Assembly (NCBI GenBank): GCA_017517665.1
Contig: JAFWYP010000062.1
Coordinates: forward strand, 1 to 59,489
From: Clostridia bacterium
GTDB lineage: Bacteria; Bacillota; Clostridia; Oscillospirales; Acutalibacteraceae
DNA: 59,489 bases
Direction of reading: 5' to 3'
The notes under the pieces: generated by a model
What the model was told of the DNA's origin: nothing
Databases searched by the model: none
What the model saw: only the letters and a program-made list of their open reading frames with translations
In this document: in pieces, positions 1 through 6,267 of the stretch
Position numbering within the stretch: the stretch's first letter is position 1
How the letters are laid out: each line of letters opens with the position of its first letter
Position numbers and translations under genes: made by a program

Positions 1-18
1 CTTTTTGTGATTTTTCAG

Positions 19-123
19 AGGACTCGAAGGGGAGCGGGAGTGAATGACAGTCCGGTGGACTGTCAGAGCCGCGACTGACCGAGGACCGCAGTCCGAGAGT
101 CGAGTCCTGTTTGAGGCGCCAGC
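19..123. other. GC-rich multi-hairpin element with a tRNA-3'-end-like tail
   Basis: The sequence shows a perfect 9-bp outer pairing (AGGACTCGA at 19-27 with TCGAGTCCT at 100-108) enclosing a perfect 8-bp hairpin (46-53 with 57-64, loop GGT) and a second small hairpin (GGAC 83-86 with GTCC 91-94). The right edge, TCGAGTCC...GAGGCGCCA, resembles the T-arm and acceptor end of a tRNA, but no D-arm, anticodon arm or 5' half is present. A strong terminator follows directly. It could be a structured RNA, a mobile palindromic repeat, or an attachment-site scar at a tRNA end. The structure is seen; the function is unknown. Confidence 0.5.
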
Positions 124-157
124 AAAAGGAACCATCCGGTTGGATGGTTCTTTTTGT
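124..157 (+). terminator. Rho-independent terminator
   Basis: GAACCATCC (129-137) pairs perfectly with GGATGGTTC (142-150), loop GGTT, preceded by AAAAG and followed by TTTTTG. The flanking A and T runs make it potentially bidirectional. It ends the transcript carrying the structured element at 19-123. Confidence 0.85.
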
Positions 158-466
158 TTACTCTTAAAGATGATTTGAACATATGACAACGTAACATTAA
201 AAATATGTCGCGGCTGTTAACCGGCTCAAGTGCCGCCGCTTCCTTCGGAAGATACAGGCGGTGTTTGGGCAGTATCACGAATTACTCCAAGCGAGTGAGA
301 CGACTATATTTCTGACGTTAAAAAGCATAAATAAAAAACATTTTTTTTCTTGCTGTACAGCTTAATTTACAAAATTCTAAAAAATGGGTTACAATTCAAT
401 GAATTCAGATTTGTTATATTTTTATTCAAATAAACATGCTTAAATTTATATGTCTTGTGTGGGACA
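158..466. other. Intergenic stretch, no supported gene
   Basis: Positions 160-300 are of average GC and 300-466 are strongly AT-rich. I see no ribosome binding site followed by a credible reading frame on either strand. The left part could hold decayed coding or repeat sequence, but nothing recognisable remains. Confidence 0.5.
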
Positions 467-520
467 CTAAAAAGAATTGGAGCTGCTTCAAAAGTTTTCA
501 TCTTTCATGCAGCCCCTTTT
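467..520 (-). terminator. Terminator of the 550-2162 gene pair
   Basis: On the minus strand GGGGCTGC pairs with GCAGCTCC (plus coordinates 509-516 with 479-486, one G-U pair) across a 22-nt loop, followed by AATTCTTTTTAG. It lies directly downstream of the peptidase-like gene. Confidence 0.7.
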
Positions 521-549
521 GCGTTGTTATTTCAGATGTAGTTTAAGAT

Positions 550-1350
550 TTATGGCAAGTCAATTTCAAAAAAGCCTATTTCTTTATTATATATATCTGT
601 CAGTTTTGCACATGTTGCGGGATTAATGATTAAGTGTCCATTGTTATCAAAGCATGTTACAGGTGTAGACCCCGGCTTGTGTGTCCAATAGCCATATTTG
701 TTGTCTAATCTGTAAAAATGGTGATCCCTACCAAAAACACCGTAACATAATGTTTTCCCTTCAGTTGGTGTGTATGTTTTCGGATCCCAATCTGCAAGGA
801 TTCGCATACCCACTCCATAAGCACTTAAATCTAAACGAATTGCATCAAGATAAGATCTTTTATCATATGGTTGCATTCCGTTAACAAATCCCGGTTGCTT
901 AAAATATGGTGAATTACTATTAAAATCAAAGAGTCCCTTTACCGCATATTCATAACAGTTATCGCCGACTCGTTTAGCACCGCAAAAAAAGTCGGAAAAC
1001 ACATAACCAAACGAACTATGGTATTTAACGAAAACTTGTTCCGAACTTTCAATGACGCGTTGATAACAGGAAAGATCGAAAGCTTTGTATTTTTCGCGCT
1101 CTGCTTTGACTTTATCCAGGAAAGGTTGTAAATACAGATGCCTGTTTAGATAATTGGTTTCTTTACTTATAACACGTTGTTCAAAAGCCATAAATTCCTT
1201 ATCGCTTTCTTTTGCGATTTTTTCTTGGAAGGCAATAATTTTCGCAAATTCATCTTTAGATACAGATTTCATTTCAGAGGAGTTAAGGGAAATCAATCTG
1301 CCGAAAGATGTTTGAAAAGCTGAATCAAATATAGATTTTTTTATTATCAA
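550..1350 (-). CDS. Putative papain-like cysteine peptidase, unknown role
   Basis: 266 residues, no signal peptide, first 90 residues largely charged and helical. The C-terminal half has NCYEYAV (Cys132), an HHFYR segment (His210/His211) and a YWTHKPGS...CFDNNGH segment (around 221-239). This N-C-Y-x-Y-A / H-x-Y-R / WSHKPG-type / D-x-x-G pattern is what I know from a group of uncharacterised papain-fold proteins, so Cys132 and His210 or 211 are the likely catalytic pair (inference). The start is a TTG with AAGGTG about 5 nt upstream. It lies 83 nt downstream of the DUF697-like gene on the same strand and shares one terminator with it, so the two probably form an operon. AT-rich, accessory context. 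A toxin, effector or defence role is possible but not shown. Confidence 0.55.
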   Translation of the reverse strand: MIIKKSIFDSAFQTSFGRLISLNSSEMKSVSKDEFAKIIAFQEKIAKESDKEFMAFEQRVISKETNYLNRHLYLQPFLDKVKAEREKYKAFDLSCYQRVIESSEQVFVKYHSSFGYVFSDFFCGAKRVGDNCYEYAVKGLFDFNSNSPYFKQPGFVNGMQPYDKRSYLDAIRLDLSAYGVGMRILADWDPKTYTPTEGKTLCYGVFGRDHHFYRLDNKYGYWTHKPGSTPVTCFDNNGHLIINPATCAKLTDIYNKEIGFFEIDLP

Positions 1351-1433
1351 AAAAACACCTTCTGACTTCTTTTTTATTAATAACTATGCTTTATTCAATT
1401 AAGATATTTGCTGATTAATTCCAGAATTTCGTC

Positions 1434-2162
1434 TTAAATCTGCATATTCATATTATCGTCAGTATCTTTTGATTGAATCTTCTTTATCAATTTTTGAAAG
1501 GATTTTTTATCTTCTTTACTCATTTTTTTATATAATTCTTTACCTTGTTTTCCATACTTCTTTTTATAAGTATTTGCTGTTTTCCAAATTAATTTTTTTT
1601 CTTCCGATGAAAGCTCTTTCTTGTTAACAATTTTATCTAACATTGGATTATTATCCGAAAACGACAATATTGCAAAAGCTGCCCAGCCAAGTATTTCAGT
1701 TGTGAGCATTGTTGCAGGGATATTGATTGCTCGATCGACAACCTCTCCCGGTCCGAGAATCAAAACCCTTGCTGCAGTACCAATAGCAGAAGTTACAATT
1801 TTGCCCGCAATTACAGAACCGAGAGTGCTGGCAATCAGATGGAGAGGCAAGTTTGTGGTATAGTTGTTAGCCTTAAAAACTGAATACAGCATTCCGATTG
1901 TTTCGGCGGTTAGAAACGGCGTATCAGCACCGGAGCCTAAAACGAGAGTTGTGCATCCATGAGCGACAGCGAAACCATGAATTATGAGCGCGGTGTTTTT
2001 GAGTCGGAATTGTTTGCAGAGTTCATCTGCTAACATTTCGTCCTCGATGCTACCAATGTCTGCAATTTCAGAATCGATAGGACAGGTGGAACATTCTTCA
2101 GCTTTGGGATCAAGCGGAAGATTTTCTGTTGTGAGTTTATCTATTTCGAAACTCCTTTTCAA
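1434..2162 (-). CDS. DUF697-like membrane protein
   Basis: 242 residues from a TTG start. Residues about 55-165 are hydrophobic and Gly/Ala-rich (HGFAVAHG, GADTPFLTAETIGML, LASTLGSVIAGKI, LTTEILGWAAFAIL). This resembles the helical-hairpin DUF697 domain (YcjF and GTPase-associated proteins), in which a His and a T-x-x-Q/E-x-x-M helix are typical. The C-terminal 60 residues are Lys-rich and cytosolic-looking. No GTPase motif is present. The start is uncertain: the TTG has no good ribosome binding site upstream and AAAAGGAG lies just inside the frame. An internal ATG (codon 43, GAGG 5 nt upstream) would begin just before the hydrophobic domain. First gene of a likely two-gene unit with the peptidase-like gene. 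Confidence 0.5.
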   Translation of the reverse strand: MKRSFEIDKLTTENLPLDPKAEECSTCPIDSEIADIGSIEDEMLADELCKQFRLKNTALIIHGFAVAHGCTTLVLGSGADTPFLTAETIGMLYSVFKANNYTTNLPLHLIASTLGSVIAGKIVTSAIGTAARVLILGPGEVVDRAINIPATMLTTEILGWAAFAILSFSDNNPMLDKIVNKKELSSEEKKLIWKTANTYKKKYGKQGKELYKKMSKEDKKSFQKLIKKIQSKDTDDNMNMQI

Positions 2163-2232
2163 TTTATAATTTTTAAACGATTGCCGAATTTTAAAATACT
2201 AATTTCAGTGAGTGATGAGTGTTATTCGGGTC

Positions 2233-2261
2233 AAAATATGAATAAAAATGTGTTTTATCAA
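2233..2261 (-). promoter_or_regulatory. Candidate promoter for the 2162-550 pair
   Basis: On the minus strand TTGATA (2256-2261), 17 nt, then TATTTT (2233-2238). The -10 is a weak match and the region is very AT-rich, so a chance match is possible. Confidence 0.3.
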
Positions 2262-2344
2262 AAGTAGTTTATCTGAAATTATATAATATTTCTAAATAAC
2301 AATTATAATGGATGTGGGTTTATAAGTCAAGAATATTATACTTT

Positions 2345-2440
2345 TTACGTGCCGATACCCATGAACATTTCAAAAATGCCGATAAAGATTGCATAAACAG
2401 ATAAAAATGGTAAGATAAAAATTACTGTTACCGAAGCCAT
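2345..2440 (-). CDS. 31-residue hydrophobic membrane peptide
   Basis: A short frame with a strong AAAGGAG eight nt before an ATG. It encodes MASVTVIFILPFLSVYA, then IFIGIFEMFMGIGT: one long hydrophobic segment with a single acidic residue and no basic residues. The ribosome binding site, its spacing and the uninterrupted hydrophobic run argue for a real product, probably a single-pass membrane peptide. Family unknown to me. No clear partner: the next gene on this strand (DUF697-like) starts about 180 nt downstream. It could be a type I-like toxin or a regulatory peptide; both are guesses. Confidence 0.5.
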   Translation of the reverse strand: MASVTVIFILPFLSVYAIFIGIFEMFMGIGT

Positions 2441-2623
2441 AAAATCGCTCCTTTATTGTTAATGTCATGAAATTCATACCATTTTTGCAGAGAAAAATAA
2501 GCAACTTAAGTTTATATTTGAAAAATCGTGTGTAATTTTTAAAGTTGTTTACGTGTTTTATGAAAAACATATAAAATATGATTATCTTAACAATTTCAAT
2601 TGTTATTTATCAGGTGTTTCATA

Positions 2624-2651
2624 TTGTATTTGATTCTGAAATGTGTATAAT
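2624..2651 (+). promoter_or_regulatory. Candidate promoter of the 2672 gene
   Basis: TTGTAT (2624-2629), 16 nt, TATAAT (2646-2651), about 20 nt before the start codon and just before an AGGAGG. Confidence 0.5.
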
Positions 2652-2671
2652 TGTATTCAGGAGGCGATTCC

Positions 2672-3154
2672 ATGAAAAAGAAAATAATAATCGCAACGGT
2701 TATTATTGCGTTTTTAATCACCGTTCCAACGGTTCTGTTAAAGGCAAATTCTCATAATCTTTCAAATCGAATACCAGATGTTTCGGTTTATATTCCTGAT
2801 GGTTTTTCGGATAAATACGAAGATGCAAAGAAAGATTTTCTTAATGAGTGGCATGAAATATGGATGTATGATTTGAAAGAAAGCGAGATTACGGCGATTG
2901 ACAAGGATTTATCAAACGGAATTTGGAACCCTTTTTCTGATGAACACATCCGATATGCCGATGAAGTTTATTTCGGTGAACTGAAAATCAGTTATAATGA
3001 ATCCGATGAAATGCTTTATTCACTGTATGATTGCAGGGCAGAGGGATTTACGGTAATCGATATAACCGATACGCTTTTATATGCAGAACGACAGATTTTA
3101 TTTGTGTATAACAAAACACAAGGCGATTATTATTGTGTTTATATCGGAATGTAA
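2672..3154 (+). CDS. Exported or membrane-anchored protein of unknown function
   Basis: 160 residues from an ATG preceded by AGGAGGCG (8-nt spacing). Residues 1-25 (MKKKIIIATVIIAFLITV...) form an uncleaved anchor or signal peptide without a lipobox Cys. The rest is acidic and soluble (DVSVYIPDGFSDKYEDAKKDFL, then VYFGELKISYNESDEMLYSLYD), ending FVYNKTQGDYYCVYIGM. I do not recognise a family; the alternating strands suggest a small beta-rich extracellular domain. Its own promoter and ribosome binding site suggest a monocistronic unit. Confidence 0.7.
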   Translation: MKKKIIIATVIIAFLITVPTVLLKANSHNLSNRIPDVSVYIPDGFSDKYEDAKKDFLNEWHEIWMYDLKESEITAIDKDLSNGIWNPFSDEHIRYADEVYFGELKISYNESDEMLYSLYDCRAEGFTVIDITDTLLYAERQILFVYNKTQGDYYCVYIGM

Positions 3155-3187
3155 TTACTTATAATAAAAATCAAAAGGAAGTTTACT

Positions 3188-3748
3188 ATGGAAAAGAAAT
3201 TAAAAGTTGCCAATATCGGCATGAAATTCGGAATGTGCCACGTTGAAGGTGCAATGAGTTACGGTGTGTAAATCGTCGCTATATGCGACCGTAATGAAGA
3301 AAATCTCCGCTTTGCGGGTGAAAGATACAATATTCCCGAATAAAAGCGTTTTACGGATTAAATGGATATTGCCCGTAATCCCGATATAGATATTGTTGCT
3401 GTTTCGGCAAATTCCAAGTTTACCGTTGGTCTTAAATCTGACGGCACCGTTGTTGCAACCGGAAACAATTCATACGGACAGTGCAATATTGCAGGACAAT
3501 CGGGTGTTGTTGCTGTATCGTCGGGATGGAACCATTCTGTGGCATTGAAATCTGACGGAACTGTTGTTTCTTTTGGCGATAATTCGTTTGGACAATGCGA
3601 TGTTGGAAACTGGACTGATATTGTTTATGTTTCCGCAGGATATTATCACACAGTCGGAGTTAAATCTGACGGAACGATTATTTCTACAGGCAAAACAGAT
3701 GAAGGCCAGTGTGATGTTTCTGAATTGCTAAATATAAAACTCAACTGA
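3188..3748 (+). pseudogene. Chimeric pseudogene: Gfo/Idh/MocA N-terminus joined to RCC1 repeats
   Basis: One reading frame starts at ATG 3188 behind AAGGAAG and runs to TGA 3746-3748, interrupted by three TAA codons (3269-3271, 3341-3343, 3359-3361; codons 28, 52 and 58). Codons 1 to about 62 are nearly identical to the start of the intact oxidoreductase at 4798, where the three stop positions read GAA, GAA and TAC. From about 3390 the frame continues as three RCC1-type repeats of about 42 residues each (motifs VVATGNNSYGQC, VVSFGDNSFGQC, IISTGKTDEGQC). The join sits at GATATTGTTG, similar in both parents (DIDIV). The first part would lack the dehydrogenase catalytic domain. A downstream ATG at 3362 could still express the RCC1 part alone, but it has no good ribosome binding site. 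Best read as a recombined, decaying duplicate. Confidence 0.8.
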
Positions 3749-3803
3749 AACAAATAAACATAATGAATTAAAAGAATAATCCGTTTTCTTTGTTAAGATT
3801 TCT

Positions 3804-3838
3804 GACCGCTGATTCATTTTGAAACGGCGGTTTTTTTC
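3804..3838 (+). terminator. Terminator after the chimeric pseudogene
   Basis: ACCGC (3805-3809) pairs with GCGGT (3827-3831), with an inner TTC/GAA pairing, followed by a T7 run. Confidence 0.65.
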
Positions 3839-3895
3839 TGTAATGCTTTTTGTTAATAAATCGTTGATTCTTATGCATATTTCAAGTGAATAATA

Positions 3896-3924
3896 TTGAA
3901 AAGCGTCAGCTCTTGTGATACAAT
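3896..3924 (+). promoter_or_regulatory. SigA-type promoter of the hydrolase-oxidoreductase operon
   Basis: TTGAAA (3896-3901), exactly 17 nt, TACAAT (3919-3924), 34 nt before the ATG at 3959. Both boxes are five of six matches to consensus. Confidence 0.75.
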
Positions 3925-3958
3925 ACATTTACCGATTTAACATTGAAAGGAGTTGTTT

Positions 3959-4813
3959 ATGAAAAAAGGAAAGATATTTCTTAAGATTACAGGTTGCATT
4001 GCGCTGTCTGCAATTGTTTCCCTCGGCGTATGGCAGCTGTATGTCCGTCAGCAGTCTGAAAAATATAACCTCATAACTCTTGAAACTTCAAAATTACCTG
4101 AACCTGTATCTGAATTTGAAGAAGGCTTTGCAGAGCTTTCTGAGGTTAAAATGCATTACCGCATATACGGAAAAGAAGGGCATCCGTTGGTTCTTGTTCA
4201 TGGAAACGGCGGAAGTTTTGATTCTCTTGATGAAGCGGCAACATATCTTGCAAATGATTATAAAGTTTATCTGATTGAAAGCAGATGTCACGGGCAGAGC
4301 AGCGATCCCAGTGAGATTTCTTATGACCTTATGGCAAAGGATATAAAAGAATTCTGCGATAAGATGAATCTTGAGAAACCTTATCTTATGGGTCACAGCG
4401 ACGGCGGTATCAATGCACTTACCGTTGCATATACATACCCTGATTTGCTTGGCGGATTCATTTCCTGCGGAGCAAACACAACTCCTGAAACATTTAAACC
4501 ATATTTCCCGTTAGGGGTATGGGTGCTTAATAAGTTCAAACCCGATAAACTCAACGATATGATGTTGACATTGCCTCAGATGAATAATGACTTGCTTTCC
4601 AAAATAAAATGTCCTGCTTATATTGTTGCAGGGGAATATGATATCATGTGGTTGTCGGACAGCGTGTTTATTCACAAATGTATTCCGTCGAGTGAGATTG
4701 CGATAATCAAAGGCGCAAATCATTCTTCATACATATCGCAAGACGGAAAACAAGCTTATGTTCTTGCGAAAAACTTTTTTGAAAAGGATCAAATAATATG
4801 GATAGAAAATTAA
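3959..4813 (+). CDS. Membrane-anchored alpha/beta hydrolase
   Basis: 284 residues. The ATG at 3959 is chosen over the TTG at 3953 because AAAGGAG lies 6 nt upstream of the ATG. Residues 5-28 form an N-terminal membrane anchor or signal peptide. The alpha/beta-hydrolase fold shows an oxyanion loop HGNGG (81-85), a nucleophile elbow GHSDGG (Ser147), a likely acid Asp228 in GEYDIM and His255 in GANHSSY, a complete triad. The substrate cannot be told from sequence. It overlaps the next gene by 16 nt, so it is co-transcribed with the sugar-type oxidoreductase. A second exported hydrolase with a GFSDGG elbow lies at 50853. Confidence 0.85.
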   Translation: MKKGKIFLKITGCIALSAIVSLGVWQLYVRQQSEKYNLITLETSKLPEPVSEFEEGFAELSEVKMHYRIYGKEGHPLVLVHGNGGSFDSLDEAATYLANDYKVYLIESRCHGQSSDPSEISYDLMAKDIKEFCDKMNLEKPYLMGHSDGGINALTVAYTYPDLLGGFISCGANTTPETFKPYFPLGVWVLNKFKPDKLNDMMLTLPQMNNDLLSKIKCPAYIVAGEYDIMWLSDSVFIHKCIPSSEIAIIKGANHSSYISQDGKQAYVLAKNFFEKDQIIWIEN

Positions 4814-5805
4814 GAGTTGCCAATATCGGCATGAAATTCGGAATGTGCCACGTTGAAGGTGCAATGAGTTACGGTGCGGAAATCGTCGCTATATGCGACA
4901 GTAATGAAGAAAATCTCCGCTTTGCAGGCGAAAGATACAATATTCCCGAAGAAAAAAGATTCACGGATTACATGGATATTGTCAACGATAAGGATATTGA
5001 TATTGTTACCGTTGCTATTCCGGACCAGCAGCATGTTAAAGTTTCATGCGATTTACTTCGTGCAGGCAAGAATGTTCTTTGTGAAAAACCGCTTGCACTT
5101 ACCCGTGAGGACCTTGAAGAAATGGTCAGAGTTGCCGATGAATCGGATGCAAAGTTTATGGTAGGTCAGATTTGCAGATTTACTCCCGCATTTGAGAAGG
5201 CAAAGGAACTTATTGAATCGGGCACGATCGGTGAACTTTATTTTGTTGAATCCGAGTATGCGCACGATTACATGAAGCTTTGCGATAACTGGCGTGCAGA
5301 CCCGAACAGGCACGGTGTTATCGGTGGCGGATGTCATGCTGTTGATCTTCTTCGCTGGCTTGCAGGTGACCCGAAAGAAGTTTTTGCATACGGTACTCAT
5401 AAGCTTCTGCCTATGGTTTCCTATGATGATGCAACGGTTGCAATCATGAAATTTGATAATGATGTTGCGGGTAAGGTTTTTGTTTCGACAGGTTGCAAGA
5501 GAGACTACACAATGCGTACCGTTATTTACGGCACAAAGGGAACGATTATCTGCGACAACACTTCGCCCACAATGACTCTTTTTACAACAGATGAAGATGG
5601 TGTTACAAAGGAAGCGCAGACGATTGAAATTGAGGTAAATAATCATAATGCCGCAAGAGAATTTGAAGTTTTTGCCGATGCTGTTCTTAATGATAAACCG
5701 GTTATAACCGATGCAAGAGAAGGTTCAAAAACGGTTGCAGCCTGCCTTGCAATAGTTGAAGCTTCAACAACGGGAAAGATTGTAAAACCGGATTATAATT
5801 TTTAA
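4798..5805 (+). CDS. Gfo/Idh/MocA-family oxidoreductase
   Basis: 335 residues, the usual family length. An N-terminal Rossmann domain (VANIGMKFGMCHVEGA, with a modified glycine motif, and acidic residues near 34 after strand 2) is followed by the family CEKP motif (EKP at 96-98) and the GGGCHAVD segment (176-183) carrying the catalytic His/Asp. NAD(P)-dependent oxidation or reduction of a sugar, inositol or similar polyol is expected from the family; the substrate is unknown. It overlaps the upstream hydrolase gene and ends at a strong terminator. The first 62 codons have a mutated duplicate at 3188. Confidence 0.88.
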   Translation: MDRKLRVANIGMKFGMCHVEGAMSYGAEIVAICDSNEENLRFAGERYNIPEEKRFTDYMDIVNDKDIDIVTVAIPDQQHVKVSCDLLRAGKNVLCEKPLALTREDLEEMVRVADESDAKFMVGQICRFTPAFEKAKELIESGTIGELYFVESEYAHDYMKLCDNWRADPNRHGVIGGGCHAVDLLRWLAGDPKEVFAYGTHKLLPMVSYDDATVAIMKFDNDVAGKVFVSTGCKRDYTMRTVIYGTKGTIICDNTSPTMTLFTTDEDGVTKEAQTIEIEVNNHNAAREFEVFADAVLNDKPVITDAREGSKTVAACLAIVEASTTGKIVKPDYNF

Positions 5806-5816
5806 TTGATACAACG

Positions 5817-5846
5817 GAACCGATTTTAATAAATCGGTTCTTTTTT
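5817..5846 (+). terminator. Strong terminator
   Basis: A perfect 10-bp stem GAACCGATTT (5817-5826) / AAATCGGTTC (5831-5840), loop TAAT, followed by T6. It ends the hydrolase-oxidoreductase operon. Confidence 0.92.
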
Positions 5847-5847
5847 C

Positions 5848-5876
5848 TTGACAAAAACGCTGAACAATGTTATCCT
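5848..5876 (+). promoter_or_regulatory. Promoter of the padR operon
   Basis: Consensus TTGACA (5848-5853), 17 nt, TATCCT (5871-5876). It begins 2 nt after the preceding terminator's T-run and abuts the large inverted repeat at 5877-5912. Confidence 0.8.
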
Positions 5877-5912
5877 ATACATAGATACTCGATGTATCGA
5901 AAATCTATGTAT
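5877..5912. promoter_or_regulatory. PadR-type operator, 36-bp inverted repeat
   Basis: ATACATAGAT (5877-5886) is mirrored by ATCTATGTAT (5903-5912), and an inner TCGAT/ATCGA palindrome (5889-5900) has the same centre. Only two position pairs of the 36 bp fail to match. It starts immediately after the -10 box, covers the likely start of transcription and ends beside the ribosome binding site of a PadR gene. PadR proteins bind such AT-rich dyads and repress their own operons, so autoregulation is the obvious reading (inference). Confidence 0.75.
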
Positions 5913-5925
5913 GGGAGGTTTTTAT

Positions 5926-6267
5926 ATGAAAATCAGCAAGGAACTTGCCAAAGGAAGCACGGCTCTTTTGGTTCTGAGTGTAATTTCAAAGCGTGATATG
6001 TACGGATATCAGATAATCAAAACAATTGAAATGGAAAGCGAAGAGGTGTTCACTCTCAATGAAGGAACGCTTTATCCCATTCTGCACTCGCTTGAGGCAG
6101 AAAAGAGCCTTGAATCCTATTGGTGCGAGGCGGAGGGAAGAAAGCGCAAATATTATAAGATAACTGCCAAGGGTCTTGAAGAGCTTGCAGGCAGAGAACA
6201 GGAGTGGAAAACCTTTTCGACTGCCGTGGGCAAGGTTCTGGGAGGTGCGAAGCTTGCAGGAGCATAA
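5926..6267 (+). CDS. PadR-family transcriptional regulator
   Basis: 113 residues from an ATG with GGGAGG seven nt upstream. The winged-helix PadR signature is plain: KGSTALLVLSVISKRDMYGY (9-28), EEVFTLNEGTLYPILHSLE and GRKRKYYKITAKGLEEL. The C-terminal tail EWKTFSTAVGKVLGG is the short dimerisation helix of subfamily-2 PadR proteins. The coding sequence is preceded by a 36-bp operator. It overlaps the next gene, a PadR-type partner: a membrane protein with a DUF1700-like N-terminal domain. Likely a local repressor responding to an envelope or small-molecule signal. Confidence 0.92.
   Translation: MKISKELAKGSTALLVLSVISKRDMYGYQIIKTIEMESEEVFTLNEGTLYPILHSLEAEKSLESYWCEAEGRKRKYYKITAKGLEELAGREQEWKTFSTAVGKVLGGAKLAGA

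Noticed and set aside
63-278. 71-residue minus-strand frame at the left edge
   Set aside because: It is antisense to the structured element and terminator, has no ribosome binding site, and resembles spurious frames often called over such GC-rich repeats.
3269-3361. TAA reassigned to an amino acid
   Set aside because: Three TAA in the chimera and one in upp invite this, but TAA is used as the normal stop of many intact genes here (rpsB, tsf, valS, GRE), so reassignment cannot be.
4094-5646. Several long minus-strand frames opposite the hydrolase and oxidoreductase
   Set aside because: They are shadows of well-supported plus-strand genes; they lack ribosome binding sites and their products are rich in Ile, Phe, Cys and Asn without domains.
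6176-6253. Upstream start for the PadR-partner membrane protein
   Set aside because: It would translate 26 extra residues overlapping padR with no ribosome binding site; the TTG at 6254 has GGGAGG and gives a family-typical N-terminus.
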